Below are positions 26,106-39,496 of a stretch of 64,000 bases of DNA, one piece after another. This stretch comes from Lolliginicoccus suaedae (lineage in GTDB: Bacteria; Actinomycetota; Actinomycetes; Mycobacteriales; Mycobacteriaceae): positions 1 to 64,000 of the forward strand of contig NZ_VSSO01000001.1 of assembly GCF_008312885.1 (NCBI RefSeq), read 5' to 3'. Below the pieces are notes generated by a model. That model saw only the letters and a list, made by a program, of their open reading frames with translations, had not been told where the DNA came from and made no database searches. A program made the position numbers and the translations under genes. Numbering within the stretch: the first letter of the stretch is position 1; every line of letters begins with the position of its first letter.

Positions 26106-26968
26106 CCGGCACCACGCGCCATCACTGGTACCCAAGCAGCCCCTGCGGCTGCGGCTGCCTGCCGCCCGAGCGCGAGACCGTGCCCGCCCCGGTCTTGGCC
26201 GGCCGGTGCATCCGCCTCGCGCTCGCCCTCGCCTCCGCGCCCGTCCTGCTCGGCGCGCGCCCCTGGCTGCCTGGCCGGGCCAAGGGGATATGGCAGCGCG
26301 CGTTCTCCCGGCAGCTGCTCGGCGCGCTCGGCATCACCGTCCGCGTCCACGATCGCCGCGGCGGTCTCGAACAGGGGCGCGCCCAGGGGCTGATCGTCTC
26401 CAACCACATCTCGTGGCTCGACCCACTAGTGATATCCACCACAGTCTCCGCGTCGTTCGTCGCTCGCGCCGATCTCGTCGAGTGGCCCGTCATTGGCTCG
26501 ATGGCCCGGTGGGCGCGCACCATCCCGGTGCGCCGCGAATCACTGCGCGACCTGCCACAGGCGCTGGATCTGGTGACCGAGCGCCTGCGCCGAGGAGAGC
26601 GTGTCGCGGTGTTCCCGGAAGGCACGACCTGGTGCGGGCGCTCCTGGGGACGGCTGCGCCCCGCCTTCTTCCAGTCCGCGATCGACGCGGGAGCGTGGGT
26701 GCATCCCGTGCACGTGCGCTACCTGACCTCCGACGGCGAGACGACGACCGTGCCGAGCTTCGTCGGCGACGACGGCCTGGCCGCCTCGATAGGTCGGGTG
26801 CTCAGCCAGCGCTCCCTCGTGGTGGAGCTGACGCTGCTCGCTCCCGAGCTCGCGGTGGGCGACCGCAAGCTGCTGGCGCAGCGCTGCGATCGCAGCCTGC
26901 GCAGCGCTGAGCGCGATACCGGCCTGCGGCTCGTGGACGTCGATCACGCGGAGCGCGCGGCCGCCTGA
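26102..26968 (+). CDS. 1-acyl-glycerol-3-phosphate acyltransferase-type (PlsC/OlsA) protein
   Basis: 288 residues. The acyltransferase motifs are present: HISWLD (H-x4-D, about 101), the [10 protein letters not shown] segment, and [10 protein letters not shown] (about 178). A hydrophobic helix at about 38-58 anchors it to the membrane. The N-terminus contains an odd Cys cluster ([10 protein letters not shown]). In ornithine-lipid synthesis OlsA acylates lyso-ornithine lipid; the tight coupling to an OlsB-like gene favours that over general phosphatidate synthesis. Corresponds to Rv3026c. Confidence 0.82.
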   Translation: MTGTTRHHWYPSSPCGCGCLPPERETVPAPVLAGRCIRLALALASAPVLLGARPWLPGRAKGIWQRAFSRQLLGALGITVRVHDRRGGLEQGRAQGLIVSNHISWLDPLVISTTVSASFVARADLVEWPVIGSMARWARTIPVRRESLRDLPQALDLVTERLRRGERVAVFPEGTTWCGRSWGRLRPAFFQSAIDAGAWVHPVHVRYLTSDGETTTVPSFVGDDGLAASIGRVLSQRSLVVELTLLAPELAVGDRKLLAQRCDRSLRSAERDTGLRLVDVDHAERAAA

Positions 26969-27030
26969 TCCCCGGGGGGATTCGCGCGTTTGGTGGCCGG
27001 GCGCGGGTGGCGTCTATCCTGGCAGGTGCC

Positions 27031-28236
27031 ATGAACCATCCCGTGTATCTCGATCATGCCGCGGCCACACCGATGCGCCCTGCGGCGATCGACGCGATGA
27101 CCAAGGGATTCGCGGTCACGGGCAACGCCGCATCGGTGCATCGTTCCGGACGGGTGGCCCGCCGCCTAGTGGAGGAATCCCGCGAGGCCATCGCCAAGGT
27201 CCTCGGCGCGCGCCCATCCGAGGTCATCTTCACCGCTGGCGGCACCGAGAGCGACAACCTTGCCGTCAAGGGCCTGTTCTGGGCCCGCCGCTCCGAGGAT
27301 CCGCGGCGCAGGCGCGTCCTCGTCGGCAGCACCGAGCATCACGCCGTGCTCGACGCGGCGGAGTGGCTCGTCGAGCATCAGGGCGCCGAGATCACTCGGA
27401 TACCCGTGACGCCCGCGGGGGTGGTCACGCCCGAGGCGCTGCGCGAGGCGATCGGCGATGACCCGGCGAGCGTCGCGCTCGTCTCCATCATGTGGGCCAA
27501 CAACGAGGTCGGCACGATCAATCCGATACCCGAGCTTGCCGCGGTGGCCGCGGATGCTGGCGTGCCGCTGCACAGCGATGCCGTGCAGGCGGCTGGATCG
27601 CTGCACTGTGATTTCGCGGCGAGCGGGCTCGCTGCGCTCACGCTGACCGCGCACAAGCTTGGTGGGCCCCACGGCGTCGGCGCGCTGCTGCTGCGCCGCG
27701 ATGCCGCGTGCCAGCCACTGCAGCATGGCGGCGGCCATGAGCGCGACGTGCGGTCGGGCACGCCTGATGTCGCGGCGACCCTGGGAATGGCCGCCACGCT
27801 CGATCAGGTATCGGCCGAGCGGCGCGTCGAGCATGTTCGGCTCGCCGCGCTGCGCGAACGCCTGAGGGAGGGCATCACGCGGATCGATCCCACCGCGATC
27901 ATCAATGGGCCCACCAGCCCCGGCGAGGCGCTACCCACGATCCTCAACGCGACTTTTCCCGGGTGCGAGGGCGATTCGCTGCTCATGCTGATGGATGCCC
28001 AAGGCGTGGAATGCTCCACCGGCTCGGCCTGCACGGCCGGGGTGGCGCGGGCCAGCCATGTCCTGGTAGCCATGGGCATGGACGCGCGGATCGCGCGCGG
28101 CACATTGCGGTTCTCGCTCGGGCACACATCCTCGGTCACCGACGTTGATCGAGTGCTCGACGTGCTGCCGCAGGCCGTCGAACGAGCCCGGATGGCAGGG
28201 CTTGCCAGCACGGCAGCAGGGGAAAGGACGAACTGA
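27031..28236 (+). CDS. iscS: cysteine desulfurase
   Basis: 401 residues, class V aminotransferase fold, NifS/IscS type. Starts [13 protein letters not shown]. The PLP His is in GSTEHHAV, the PLP Lys in [16 protein letters not shown] (about 210), and the catalytic Cys loop is [20 protein letters not shown] (about 330), the long-loop form of group I enzymes. It supplies sulfur, here most directly to MnmA, whose ATG overlaps its stop by one base. Corresponds to Rv3025c. A TATCCT box lies 10 nt before the ATG. Confidence 0.95.
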   Translation: MNHPVYLDHAAATPMRPAAIDAMTKGFAVTGNAASVHRSGRVARRLVEESREAIAKVLGARPSEVIFTAGGTESDNLAVKGLFWARRSEDPRRRRVLVGSTEHHAVLDAAEWLVEHQGAEITRIPVTPAGVVTPEALREAIGDDPASVALVSIMWANNEVGTINPIPELAAVAADAGVPLHSDAVQAAGSLHCDFAASGLAALTLTAHKLGGPHGVGALLLRRDAACQPLQHGGGHERDVRSGTPDVAATLGMAATLDQVSAERRVEHVRLAALRERLREGITRIDPTAIINGPTSPGEALPTILNATFPGCEGDSLLMLMDAQGVECSTGSACTAGVARASHVLVAMGMDARIARGTLRFSLGHTSSVTDVDRVLDVLPQAVERARMAGLASTAAGERTN

Positions 28237-29372
28237 TGCGAGTACTCGCGGCAATGAGCGGAGGCGTCGACTCGGCAGTAGCGGCCGCCCGGGCCGTCCG
28301 TGACGGCCATGACGTGGTGGGCGTGCACCTTGCCCTCTCCACGGCGCCGGGAGCGCTGCGAACCGGATCGCGGGGCTGCTGCTCCCGCGAGGACGCCGGC
28401 GACGCGCGCCGCGCCGCCGATGTGCTCGGCATCCCGTTCTACGTGTGGGATTTCGCCGAGCGGTTCAAGGAAGATGTCATCGACGATTTCGTCGAGTCCT
28501 ACGCGGCGGGGGAGACCCCCAACCCATGCCTGCGCTGCAACGAGCGCATCAAGTTCTCGGCCCTCGCGGAGCGGGCTCTCGCGCTGGGATTCGATGCCGT
28601 GGTCACCGGCCACTACGCCCGGCTCGAGGACGGTGTGCTGCGTCGCGCGGTCGACAACGACAAGGACCAGTCCTACGTGCTGGCCGTGCTCACCGCCCAG
28701 CAGCTCTCGCGGGCGATGTTCCCGATCGGTGACACGCCCAAGCCGCAGATCCGCGCGGAGGCCGAGCGGCTCGACCTTGCCGTGGCGAGCAAGCCCGATA
28801 GCCACGACATCTGCTTCATCCCATCCGGCAACACCCAGGCCTTCCTGGGCGCGCGCATCGGTGTGCGCCCGGGCAAGGTAGTCGACGCCGAGACCGGTGC
28901 CGAGCTCGGTGAGCACGATGGGGTGCATGGCTTCACGATCGGGCAGCGCAAGGGGCTCGGCCTGCCCGGGCCCGCGCCGGATGGCAAGCCCCGGTACGTG
29001 ACAGCGATCGACCCCGGCTCCGCCACCGTCACCGTCGGTGCAGCGGAGTCCCTCGATGTATGGACGATCGAGGCCAGGGGCGCGGTATGGACCTCGGGGA
29101 GCGTCCCGAGCGAACCCGTGCGCTGCACGGTGCAGGTGCGGGCGCACGGGGGAATCGCGCCAGCCATCGCCGAGCCCGTCGAGGGCGACGACAGCATGCC
29201 AGGACTGCGGGTGCATCTGCTCGAGCCGCTGACCGGCGTCGCGCGCGGCCAGGCCGCGGTGCTCTACCAGCCCGACCAGGATGGCGACATCGTGCTCGGC
29301 AGCGGCACCATCAGTGGCACCAGCCCGCAGCGGCACCAGTTTGACGAGGCAGCGTCGGTGGGCAGCCGATGA
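28236..29372 (+). CDS. mnmA: tRNA 2-thiouridylase MnmA
   Basis: 378 residues. Thiolates U34 of tRNA-Lys, -Glu and -Gln with UUN anticodons. The PP-loop [13 protein letters not shown] opens the protein. The catalytic Cys pair is in [16 protein letters not shown] and [15 protein letters not shown]. The C-terminal beta-barrel follows ([21 protein letters not shown]). Its partner sulfur donor is the gene just upstream. It overlaps the next gene by 4 nt. Corresponds to Rv3024c (trmU). Confidence 0.95.
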   Translation: MRVLAAMSGGVDSAVAAARAVRDGHDVVGVHLALSTAPGALRTGSRGCCSREDAGDARRAADVLGIPFYVWDFAERFKEDVIDDFVESYAAGETPNPCLRCNERIKFSALAERALALGFDAVVTGHYARLEDGVLRRAVDNDKDQSYVLAVLTAQQLSRAMFPIGDTPKPQIRAEAERLDLAVASKPDSHDICFIPSGNTQAFLGARIGVRPGKVVDAETGAELGEHDGVHGFTIGQRKGLGLPGPAPDGKPRYVTAIDPGSATVTVGAAESLDVWTIEARGAVWTSGSVPSEPVRCTVQVRAHGGIAPAIAEPVEGDDSMPGLRVHLLEPLTGVARGQAAVLYQPDQDGDIVLGSGTISGTSPQRHQFDEAASVGSR

Positions 29373-30370
29373 GCCTGCTCGCGGGCACTGTCACCGGCAT
29401 GGGGCACTGGCCAGGCGCCAGCATGGCCGAGGCGATCACCACCGTGCTCGGCGAGCTAGCGGGCCACGGCGTGCCGTTCCAGCCAATGATGCAGGACCGC
29501 GGGGCCGGGTCGGATCCCGTGGGCCAGGCGGCGGTGCTGCTGGTCGACATGCCGGTCGAGGCCTCGGCCACGGGCTATCGGCTCGCCCAGCATCACGGCA
29601 TCATCGGCCGCCGCGCCCGCGACTGGCACAATCGCGACACCGACCAGGTGGTGGAGGCGTGGGAGACCAGCGGTGGCGCGCCTACATGGAAGATCCAGGT
29701 CACGGGCCCAGTGACGCTGGGTCGACGCATCGAGCTGCCCAACGGGCATGCCGTGCTCGAGGATCGTGGCGCGCTGCGCGACCTTGCCGCCTCCCTCGCC
29801 GAGGGAGTCGCCAGGCATGTGGCTCGCCTCGAGCATTCCCTGGGCTGCAAGGTCATCGTGGAATGGCTCGAGCCCGCCCTCCAAGAAGCGCTGGACGGTA
29901 GCAGCAAGCCGTTGAGCATCCTGCAGCCGCCACGGCGGCTTCCAGCCCCCGAGGCGGTCGGGCTGTGGGCGGCATGCGCGGGAATCGGCGCGGACCAGGC
30001 CGTGCGGTGCGGTGCCGCAGTGCCGTGGAGTGTCGTGGCGGACGGCCCGTTCGGCACGATCGTGGTTGGTACCGATGCCACCAGTGCGGGCAGCAGCCTG
30101 CGCGATTCGGCCTTGATCGACGGGCTGGGCCGATGGTTCGACACCGGGCGTCATGGTGTGCTCGCGGTGGATGGCCGCGAGGATGCGCGAACTGTAGCGC
30201 GCCGCATCCTCGCTCTCGGGCGGGAAGCCGGGCTCGGTGGCGAGCAGCTGCTCGAGCGCGTCGGTATCGCGTTCGATGGATCGCAGGCAGGCTCGTCGCG
30301 GGAGATGGTCGCGGGATTCCGCCACGCACGCTCGGTTCGCGCGGCGTTCTCCGAGGTCGGCGAGCGCTAG
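29369..30370 (+). CDS. methionine synthase (MetE-like) domain protein of unknown function
   Basis: 333 residues, the counterpart of Rv3015c by position. It resembles the C-terminal catalytic barrel of cobalamin-independent methionine synthase/UROD-like proteins: [10 protein letters not shown] at the start, [17 protein letters not shown] (about 110), the [13 protein letters not shown] segment, and an Asp/Gly-rich later half. The MetE zinc ligands (His, Cys, Cys) are not evident, so methionine synthesis is doubtful. ATGA overlap with mnmA ties it to the same operon. Confidence 0.7.
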   Translation: MSLLAGTVTGMGHWPGASMAEAITTVLGELAGHGVPFQPMMQDRGAGSDPVGQAAVLLVDMPVEASATGYRLAQHHGIIGRRARDWHNRDTDQVVEAWETSGGAPTWKIQVTGPVTLGRRIELPNGHAVLEDRGALRDLAASLAEGVARHVARLEHSLGCKVIVEWLEPALQEALDGSSKPLSILQPPRRLPAPEAVGLWAACAGIGADQAVRCGAAVPWSVVADGPFGTIVVGTDATSAGSSLRDSALIDGLGRWFDTGRHGVLAVDGREDARTVARRILALGREAGLGGEQLLERVGIAFDGSQAGSSREMVAGFRHARSVRAAFSEVGER

Positions 30371-33183
<2,813 letters not shown>

Positions 33184-33192
<9 letters not shown>

Positions 33193-33217
33193 GAAGTAGT
33201 CCGCCCTACAGCAGCAC
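33184..33217. terminator. bidirectional hairpin embedded in two stop regions
   Basis: GTGCTGTAGG (33184-33193) pairs with CCTACAGCAGCAC (33205-33217) with a 3-nt bulge. It spans the stop of the GNAT gene and the end of the convergent ACT-domain gene, which are only 13 nt apart. Confidence 0.5.
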
Positions 33218-33856
33218 GGTGCCGATGATGCCGGCGAGATAGCCGAGCCGCGCGACCTCCGATGGCCGGAAGTCAGGCCCGCCAGGGCGACCGAGAACCA
33301 GGGCCATCTCCTTCTGCCCCAGTGGCGCGGCCGCGAGGGAGGTCGCCATGTCCTTCCAGATCTGGGGCACCCAGTCCGCCTCGGAATCGAGCATGACAGG
33401 CTTGCGCAGCGGCATCCACGGCAGCTCGGCCGCCCTCGACTCGGGGGATCCGGAGCTCGCTGCTACCCGGTAGGCACCGTTCGGGCCGAGCGCCACGACA
33501 GTGGCCCAGCCGACGCGCAGCACCCGGGGAGCTCCATCGACGAGGACCTGGATGCGATCGGAGGAGGCCACTGCCACCTGGTCGATGAGCTCGAGCTCCC
33601 GGTGGGTATCAAGAACGTCGGCGTAGGGGCGGATCGAGTCGACCCGCACATCCTCGAGCTGCTCGGCAGCGGTGATCAGGGTGTCGGGCAGGGATCCCTG
33701 TGCCATCTCGACAACGAGATCGTCCACGGCGTAGCCCGTGGAGCGCTCCACCACATCGAGGGAGATGATGTCCGCGCCGACCGAGCCGAGCGCGAGAGCG
33801 AGGGACCCCAGGCTGCCGGGGCGGTCGGGGAGTTGCACCCGCAGCAGATACGACAT
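33206..33856 (-). CDS. ACT domain-containing regulatory protein (Rv3013-like)
   Basis: 216 residues. An N-terminal ACT domain (YLLRVQLPDRPGSLGSLALALGSVGADIISLDVVER, ending near residue 75) is followed by about 140 residues with no recognised catalytic motif, containing GPNGAYRVAAS and LDSEADWVPQIWKDMATSLAAAPL. ACT domains sense amino acids, but no enzyme domain is attached. ATG at 33856 with GAAAGGGG upstream; another ATG lies at 33874. Convergent with ligA's operon, as Rv3013 is with ligA in M. tuberculosis. Confidence 0.78.
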   Translation of the reverse strand: MSYLLRVQLPDRPGSLGSLALALGSVGADIISLDVVERSTGYAVDDLVVEMAQGSLPDTLITAAEQLEDVRVDSIRPYADVLDTHRELELIDQVAVASSDRIQVLVDGAPRVLRVGWATVVALGPNGAYRVAASSGSPESRAAELPWMPLRKPVMLDSEADWVPQIWKDMATSLAAAPLGQKEMALVLGRPGGPDFRPSEVARLGYLAGIIGTVLL

Positions 33857-34032
33857 CAGTCCCCTTTCGTGCATTCCGATCAACCTGGCGGCCCGCGCGG
33901 TCTTGGCCTCTCCCACACGATCCTCGCACGCCAACCTAACCGCAACATCTGACAACTCCGGCATCGACGAATGTGACAAGACGTTCACACAGTGCCGATC
34001 CACGGCAATCTTGGTCGACCACACTGGGATGC

Positions 34033-34698
34033 ATGGCAATCCAGACCACGCACCCAAGGCTCGCCCCGAGCCCGGCGGCCCCACCCGCAGGCCGCCGCGC
34101 GCACATGCAGGGCCTCCCCGCGCCAACGGTCACCACCTCGGTCATCCGTGATGTCGACCCGGGCCGGGAGGAGGACTTCGTCCAGTGGACGGAGGCTGGC
34201 ATCGCGCTCGCCCGCACGTTCCCCGGCTTCCTCGGTGCCGGATGGGTGCGCTCGTCCACGACGACCCGTCGCTACCACGTCCAGTACCGGTTCGCCTCCG
34301 ACGGCTGCCTGCGCGACTGGATGCGCTCGTCGCTGCGCAGCGCCTGGCTCGCGCATGGCCGCTCGTTCTCCCGGGATGCCGCGGTGCACCAGCGGACGGG
34401 CATCGAGGGCTGGTTCGATCCTGCTGTGCCGACGAGCATGCAGGGCGCCGTGCCGGTCGATCCCCGGCCCGCTTCCGATCAAGCGCCGCCGCGGTGGAAG
34501 CAGGCCGTGACGATCTGGCTCGGCTTCTTCCCCCTCAGCCTGCTGGTGAATATCCTGCTCGCGCCCCAGCTCGCTGACGTCAACGTCGTGGCGAGCACGT
34601 TGCTGCTGACGGTATGCGTCACTCCGGTGATGGTGTACGCGGTGCTGCCGTTCATCACTGCCCGACTAGGTTCCTGGCTGCGCGCGCGGCGCGACTGA
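34033..34698 (+). CDS. membrane-anchored ABM (antibiotic biosynthesis monooxygenase-like) domain protein
   Basis: 221 residues. Residues about 30-115 resemble an ABM ferredoxin-like fold (VTTSVIRDVDPGREEDFVQW, FPGFLGAGWVRSS, YHVQYRFASDGCLRDWMRS). Two C-terminal hydrophobic helices follow (AVTIWLGFFPLSLLVNILLA and VASTLLLTVCVTPVMVYAVL), putting the domain on the membrane. Despite the family name, proteins of this shape have no proven oxygenase activity. The ATG at 34033 is preceded by a Met codon out of frame; the region upstream is shared with the divergent ACT gene. No counterpart in the M. tuberculosis order that I recall. Confidence 0.75.
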   Translation: MAIQTTHPRLAPSPAAPPAGRRAHMQGLPAPTVTTSVIRDVDPGREEDFVQWTEAGIALARTFPGFLGAGWVRSSTTTRRYHVQYRFASDGCLRDWMRSSLRSAWLAHGRSFSRDAAVHQRTGIEGWFDPAVPTSMQGAVPVDPRPASDQAPPRWKQAVTIWLGFFPLSLLVNILLAPQLADVNVVASTLLLTVCVTPVMVYAVLPFITARLGSWLRARRD

Positions 34699-34793
34699 CC
34701 CCCGCCCGGCCCCGCGCCGGCATGGGCGTGCCGTGCCGATCGGGCTAGGCTAGTCGGGTCCGACCGTGAACCCACTGGAAAGGGGCCCGTGCA

Positions 34794-35102
34794 GTGCCTG
34801 ACATGCCTGCAATCTCCCGCGACGAGGTGGCCCACCTCGCGCGGTTGTCCAGGCTCGCGCTGTCCGATGCCGAGCTCGATGAGTTCGCCGGCCAGCTCGA
34901 TGCGATCCTCGGCCACGTGAAGGCCGTGACCGAGGTCGCCGCCAATGACGTGCCCGCGACCGCCCATCCGGCGGCGACGGCGAACGTCTGGCGGGAGGAC
35001 GTCATCGAGCCGGGGCTCACGGTGCAGCAGGCCCTCTCGGGCGCTCCCGACGCCGAGGGGGACCGCTTCGCTGTCCCGCAGATCCTGGGGGAGGAGCAGT
35101 GA
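34794..35102 (+). CDS. gatC: Asp/Glu-tRNA amidotransferase subunit C
   Basis: 102 residues. The N-terminal helix pair [22 protein letters not shown], then the wrapping segment, and the C-terminal [10 protein letters not shown] that threads along GatA, are diagnostic. GatC stabilises the GatA-GatB complex. GTG at 34794 behind GGAAAGGGG; an ATG at 34803 is possible. GTGA overlap with gatA. Corresponds to Rv3012c. Confidence 0.93.
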   Translation: MPDMPAISRDEVAHLARLSRLALSDAELDEFAGQLDAILGHVKAVTEVAANDVPATAHPAATANVWREDVIEPGLTVQQALSGAPDAEGDRFAVPQILGEEQ

Positions 35103-36580
35103 GCGACCTGACACGGCTGACCGCGGCCGACCTCGCCTCCCGCATCCACGCCCGCGAGGTCTCGGCAGTGGAGGTGACCGAGGCGCACCTCGAGCAGATC
35201 CGCGCGGTCGATGGAACCTACAACGCCTTCCTCCACGTCGGTGACGAGGCCGCGCTCGATTCGGCACGCGATGTCGATGTGGCGCTGGCCAACGGGGAAG
35301 CGCCCGCCTCGCCGCTCGCCGGGGTGCCCCTGGCCCTCAAGGATGTCTTCGCCACCGCGGACATGCCCACCACGTGCGCCTCGCGGATGCTGGAGGGCTG
35401 GGTACCGCCCTACGACGCGACCGTCACGGCACGGTTGCGCGCTGCGGGGATCCCGATCCTGGGCAAGACCAACATGGACGAGTTCGCGATGGGATCCTCC
35501 ACCGAGAACTCCGCCTACGGCCCGACGCTGAACCCGTGGGGCGACGATCGAATCCCAGGCGGCTCGGGCGGCGGTTCCGCGGCCGCGCTCGCCGCGTTCG
35601 AGGCACCCCTGGCCATCGGCACCGATACGGGCGGCTCGATCCGCCAGCCCGCGGCCATGACCGCCACGGTCGGTGTGAAGCCGACCTACGGAACGGTCTC
35701 GCGCTTCGGCCTCGTGGCGTGCGCGTCCTCGCTGGACCAGGGCGGCCCCTGCGGCCGCACGGTGCTCGATACCGCGCTGCTGCACGAGGTGATCGCCGGC
35801 CACGACCCCCGCGATTCGACTTCTATCGACACTCCGGTGCGCCCCGTGGTCAAGGCTGCGAGGGAGGGCGCGACGGGCAGCTTGAAGGGCGTGCGCGTCG
35901 GTGTGGTCAAGGAGCTGCACTCTGATTCCTACCAGGACGGCGTGCTCAGCACCTTCGATGCCGCGGTGGAGACGCTGCGCGGGCTCGGCGCGGAGGTCAT
36001 CGAGGTCTCTTGCCCGCACTTCACCTACGCGCTCGCCGCGTACTACCTCATCCTGCCCAGCGAGGTGTCGTCGAACCTCGCGCGCTTCGATGCGATGCGC
36101 TATGGCCTGCGCGTCGACAATGATGGCACCAAGGGCGCCGAGCAGATCATGGCGGAGACCCGTGCCGCTGGCTTCGGCGCGGAGGTCAAGCGTCGCATCA
36201 TGATCGGCACCTACGCGTTGTCGGCGGGCTACTACGACGCCTACTACGGGCAGGCGCTGAAGGTCCGCACGCTGATCTCGCAGGACTTCGCCAAGGCCTA
36301 CGAGAACGTCGATGTGCTCGTGGCGCCGACAAGCCCGTTCACGGCGTGGAAGCTCGGCGAGAAGGTCGACGATCCGGTAGCGATGTACCTCTCGGACCTG
36401 TGCACCCTGCCGACCAACCTCGCCGGGCACTGCGCGATGTCGCTGCCCGCGGGGCTCTCGCCCGATGATGGCCTGCCCGTTGGCCTGCAGATCATGGCAC
36501 CAGCGCTCGCCGACGAGCGCCTGTACCGGGTCGGCGCGGCCTACGAGGTGGCGCGCGGGGAGCATCCAGCGGCCGTGTGA
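35099..36580 (+). CDS. gatA: Glu-tRNA(Gln)/Asp-tRNA(Asn) amidotransferase subunit A
   Basis: 493 residues, amidase-signature enzyme that releases ammonia from glutamine for tRNA amidation. The catalytic Lys is in [12 protein letters not shown] (about 79), the amidase motif [14 protein letters not shown] contains the Ser pair, and [24 protein letters not shown] follows, with the nucleophile Ser in GGSIRQPA. Full length. It pairs with gatB 1.1 kb downstream, interrupted by pfkA, the same interrupted order as Rv3011c-Rv3009c. Confidence 0.96.
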   Translation: MSDLTRLTAADLASRIHAREVSAVEVTEAHLEQIRAVDGTYNAFLHVGDEAALDSARDVDVALANGEAPASPLAGVPLALKDVFATADMPTTCASRMLEGWVPPYDATVTARLRAAGIPILGKTNMDEFAMGSSTENSAYGPTLNPWGDDRIPGGSGGGSAAALAAFEAPLAIGTDTGGSIRQPAAMTATVGVKPTYGTVSRFGLVACASSLDQGGPCGRTVLDTALLHEVIAGHDPRDSTSIDTPVRPVVKAAREGATGSLKGVRVGVVKELHSDSYQDGVLSTFDAAVETLRGLGAEVIEVSCPHFTYALAAYYLILPSEVSSNLARFDAMRYGLRVDNDGTKGAEQIMAETRAAGFGAEVKRRIMIGTYALSAGYYDAYYGQALKVRTLISQDFAKAYENVDVLVAPTSPFTAWKLGEKVDDPVAMYLSDLCTLPTNLAGHCAMSLPAGLSPDDGLPVGLQIMAPALADERLYRVGAAYEVARGEHPAAV

Positions 36581-36620
36581 TGTGCCAGCAGCGTGATCCA
36601 ACAAGACCGGAGGTGGGCCG

Positions 36621-37652
36621 ATGCGCATCGGAGTGCTGACAGGTGGCGGGGATTGCCCGGGCCTCAACGCGGTGATCCGCGCGGTGGTCCGGACCAGCGA
36701 GGTCCGCTATGGCTCCACCGTGGTCGGCTTCCGGGATGGCTGGAGGGGCCTGCTCGAGGATCGCAAGCAGCGCCTCCGGTTCGATGATCGCGTGGATCAG
36801 ATCCTCGACCGGGGCGGCACCATCCTCGGGACCGCGCGGGTGAACCCGACGATCCTGCGCGAGGGCCTCGACACCATCAAGCAGACCCTCGACGACAATG
36901 GCATCGACGTGCTGATCCCCATCGGTGGGGAGGGCACGCTCACTGCCGCGCACTGGCTCTCGGAGTCCGGGGTGCCGGTGGTGGGGGTGCCCAAGACGAT
37001 CGACAACGACATCGCCTGCACCGACTACACCTTCGGCTTCAACACCGCCCTCGCGATCGCTACCGAGGCGATCGACCGGCTGCACACCACAGCGGAGTCC
37101 CACCAGCGCGTCATGCTGGTGGAGGTGATGGGGCGCCACGCTGGCTGGATCGCGCTGCATGCCGGTCTCGCTGGTGGCGCTCACCTCACGCTCATCCCGG
37201 AGCAGCCGTTCGATGTCGACGAGGTGTGCCGCATGGTCAAGAGCCGTTTCCAGCGCGGGGACAGCCACTTCATCTGTGTCGTCGCGGAGGGCGCGGCGCC
37301 GCTGCCGGAGTCGATGACGCTGCGCGAGGGTGGCGTCGACGAGTTCGGCCACAAGCGATTCACCGGTGTGGCGCAGCAGCTCGGTGACGAGATCGAGAAG
37401 CGCATCGGCAAGGACGTGCGCACCACCGTGCTGGGCCACGTCCAGCGTGGCGGCACCCCTACCGCCTACGATCGCGTGCTCGCCACCCGGTTCGGCATCC
37501 ATGCTGCCGATGCTGCCCACGCCGGCGAGCACGGCAAGATGGTGGGGCTGCACGGCACCGACGTCAGGCTCGTGGCGCTCGCTGACGCGGTCGATCATCT
37601 CAAGACCGTTCCCCAGGATCGATACGACGAGGCCGCGGCCTTCTTCGGCTGA
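36621..37652 (+). CDS. pfkA: 6-phosphofructokinase
   Basis: 343 residues. Phosphorylates fructose 6-phosphate. [21 protein letters not shown] opens the protein, GGEGT carries the Gly typical of ATP users, and [12 protein letters not shown] has the catalytic Asp pair. The Lys in PKTIDND is the residue often seen in pyrophosphate-dependent forms, whereas classical ATP enzymes have Gly; the Gly/Lys combination is known from actinobacterial ATP enzymes. [10 protein letters not shown] and [15 protein letters not shown] are standard. It lies between gatA and gatB in one transcription direction. Confidence 0.93.
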   Translation: MRIGVLTGGGDCPGLNAVIRAVVRTSEVRYGSTVVGFRDGWRGLLEDRKQRLRFDDRVDQILDRGGTILGTARVNPTILREGLDTIKQTLDDNGIDVLIPIGGEGTLTAAHWLSESGVPVVGVPKTIDNDIACTDYTFGFNTALAIATEAIDRLHTTAESHQRVMLVEVMGRHAGWIALHAGLAGGAHLTLIPEQPFDVDEVCRMVKSRFQRGDSHFICVVAEGAAPLPESMTLREGGVDEFGHKRFTGVAQQLGDEIEKRIGKDVRTTVLGHVQRGGTPTAYDRVLATRFGIHAADAAHAGEHGKMVGLHGTDVRLVALADAVDHLKTVPQDRYDEAAAFFG

Positions 37653-37724
37653 CACTCGTGACCAGACCATTCGCCCGAGCCGGATCGGCCGGAGCGGGCC
37701 CGACAACGAATAGACTGACGAGAC

Positions 37725-39260
37725 ATGACTTCGAGCACCCCGATGGACACTGGATTGGACGCACGCGTGGTGGAACCTCTCGCTTATGACGATGTGATCG
37801 AGCGCTTCGACCCCGTGCTGGGCATGGAGGTGCACGTCGAGCTGCACACCGAGACGAAGATGTTCTGCCCGTGCCCCACCGAGTTCGGGGCCGCGCCGAA
37901 CACGCAGGTGTGCCCGGTGTGCCTCGGCCTGCCCGGCGCGCTACCAGTGGTCAACCGCAAAGCCGTGGAATCGGCGATCCGCATCGGCCTGGCGCTGAAC
38001 TGCTCCATCGCGTCGTGGTGCCAGTTCGCGCGGAAGAACTACTTCTACCCCGATCAGCCCAAGAACTACCAGATCTCGCAGTACGAGGAGCCCATCGCGT
38101 TCGATGGCCACCTCGATGTGGTGCTCGATGACGGCGAGGTGTTCCGCGTGGACATCGAGCGGGCCCACATGGAGGAGGACACCGGCAAGCTCACCCATGT
38201 GGGCGGGGCCACCGGCCGCATCGAGGGCGCCACCCATTCCCTGATCGACTACAACCGGGCGGGCGTGCCGCTGATCGAGATCGTGAGCAAGCCCATCGAG
38301 GGCGCGGGCGAGCGGGCACCGGAGGTCGCGCGGGCCTACGTCTCCGCGCTGCGGGAACTGCTCCGCGCGCTCGATGTGTCGGACGTGCGCATGGACCAGG
38401 GCTCGCTGCGCTGTGACGCGAACGTGTCGCTGCGCCCGCACGGGCAGCAGGAGTTCGGCACGCGCACCGAGACGAAGAACGTCAACTCGCTCAAGAGCGT
38501 CGAGGTCGCCGTCCGCTACGAGATGCGCCGCCAGGCAGCCGTCCTCGAGGCCGGGGGCGAGATCAATCTGGAGACCCGCCACTTCCAGGAATCCGATGGC
38601 ACCACCAGCCCGGGCCGCAAGAAGGAGACCGCCGACGACTACCGGTACTTCCCGGACCCCGACCTGCAGCCCATCGAGCCTGCCGAGGAATGGATCGAGC
38701 AGCTGCGCGGCACCCTGCCGGAGCTGCCGTGGGTCCGCCGGGCCCGCATCCAGAAGGACTGGGGCGTCTCCGACGAGGTGATGCGCGACATCGTCAACGC
38801 GGGCGCCGTGGAGCTCATCACCGCCACCGTGGAAGCAGGTGCCTCCGCGGAGGCCGCGCGCTCCTGGTGGGTGTCCTACCTGACGCAGAAGGCGAACACG
38901 GCGGCGGTCGCGCTCGCGGATCTCGCCATCACCCCCGCTCAGGTCGCGGCGGTCGTCGCGCTCGTCGCGGACGGCAAGCTGAACAACAAGCTCGCCCGCG
39001 AGGTCGTTGACGGTGTGCTGGCCGGAGAGGGCGAGCCGGAGGCCGTGATGGTCGCGCATGGGCTCGAGATCGTGCGTGACGACTCGGTGCTCGACAAGGC
39101 CGTCGAGGAAGCGCTCGCCGCCAACCCCGGGATCGTCGACAAGATCAAGGGCGGCAAGGTGCAGGCCGCCGGCGCGATCGTCGGTGCCGTGATGAAGGCC
39201 ACCAAGGGCCAGGCCGATCCCGCGCGGGTGCGCGAGCTCATCCTCGAGAAGTGCCAGTAG
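37725..39260 (+). CDS. gatB: Glu-tRNA(Gln)/Asp-tRNA(Asn) amidotransferase subunit B
   Basis: 511 residues. Activates the tRNA-bound Glu or Asp and receives ammonia from GatA. The core motifs are [16 protein letters not shown], the zinc Cys set CPC and [36 protein letters not shown], and [10 protein letters not shown]. The C-terminal YqeY-like helical domain (from about 390) binds the tRNA. TAGACT (37711-37716) ends 8 nt before the ATG, so it can be transcribed separately from pfkA and leaderless. Corresponds to Rv3009c. Confidence 0.96.
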   Translation: MTSSTPMDTGLDARVVEPLAYDDVIERFDPVLGMEVHVELHTETKMFCPCPTEFGAAPNTQVCPVCLGLPGALPVVNRKAVESAIRIGLALNCSIASWCQFARKNYFYPDQPKNYQISQYEEPIAFDGHLDVVLDDGEVFRVDIERAHMEEDTGKLTHVGGATGRIEGATHSLIDYNRAGVPLIEIVSKPIEGAGERAPEVARAYVSALRELLRALDVSDVRMDQGSLRCDANVSLRPHGQQEFGTRTETKNVNSLKSVEVAVRYEMRRQAAVLEAGGEINLETRHFQESDGTTSPGRKKETADDYRYFPDPDLQPIEPAEEWIEQLRGTLPELPWVRRARIQKDWGVSDEVMRDIVNAGAVELITATVEAGASAEAARSWWVSYLTQKANTAAVALADLAITPAQVAAVVALVADGKLNNKLAREVVDGVLAGEGEPEAVMVAHGLEIVRDDSVLDKAVEEALAANPGIVDKIKGGKVQAAGAIVGAVMKATKGQADPARVRELILEKCQ

Positions 39261-39275
39261 GGGTTTCTGGGGCTC

Positions 39276-39306
39276 GGCGGCGCGACCCATCGAAGGTCGC
39301 GCCGCC
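39276..39306 (+). terminator. gatB terminator
   Basis: Perfect 12-bp stem GGCGGCGCGACC/GGTCGCGCCGCC with a 7-nt loop, 15 nt behind the gatB stop, followed by a run of C. Confidence 0.8.
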
Positions 39307-39315
39307 CCCCGGTCC

Positions 39316-39424
39316 GCCACCAAACGCTGCCCGCGCTCGAACGGGCGCCTGCCACCAAACGCGATAGAAGTCGCGAGAAGCGATAGAAACGGCACGGTGT
39401 AGCCGGCGGTTTCTATCGCGTTTG
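39316..39424. repeat. composite palindromic repeat region with GATAGAA motifs
   Basis: GCCACCAAACGC occurs at 39316-39327 and 39351-39362. The second copy runs into CAAACGCGATAGAA (39356-39369), which is the inverse of TTCTATCGCGTTTG at 39411-39424. A further GCGATAGAAAC (39380-39390) can pair with GTTTCTATCGC (39409-39419) instead, so two alternative hairpins compete for the same right arm. The 13-mer AAACGCGATAGAA is shared with the palindrome at 6033-6082, and GCCACCAAACGC occurs inverted at 26986-26997. Confidence 0.75.
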
Positions 39425-39434
39425 CGGTCGGGAC

Positions 39435-39476
39435 CTAGGCTCCCTGCGGCCCAGGGCGAGGTCTAGGCTCCCTGCG
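39435..39476. repeat. short tandem repeat with CTAGGCTCCCTGCG core
   Basis: The 14-mer CTAGGCTCCCTGCG occurs at 39435-39448 and 39463-39476, a 28-nt period, in the gap before the convergent lipoprotein gene. Each copy is followed by a similar CCCA-containing segment. No function is evident. Confidence 0.6.
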
Positions 39477-39496
39477 ACCCAAGCCCAGGCCTGGCG

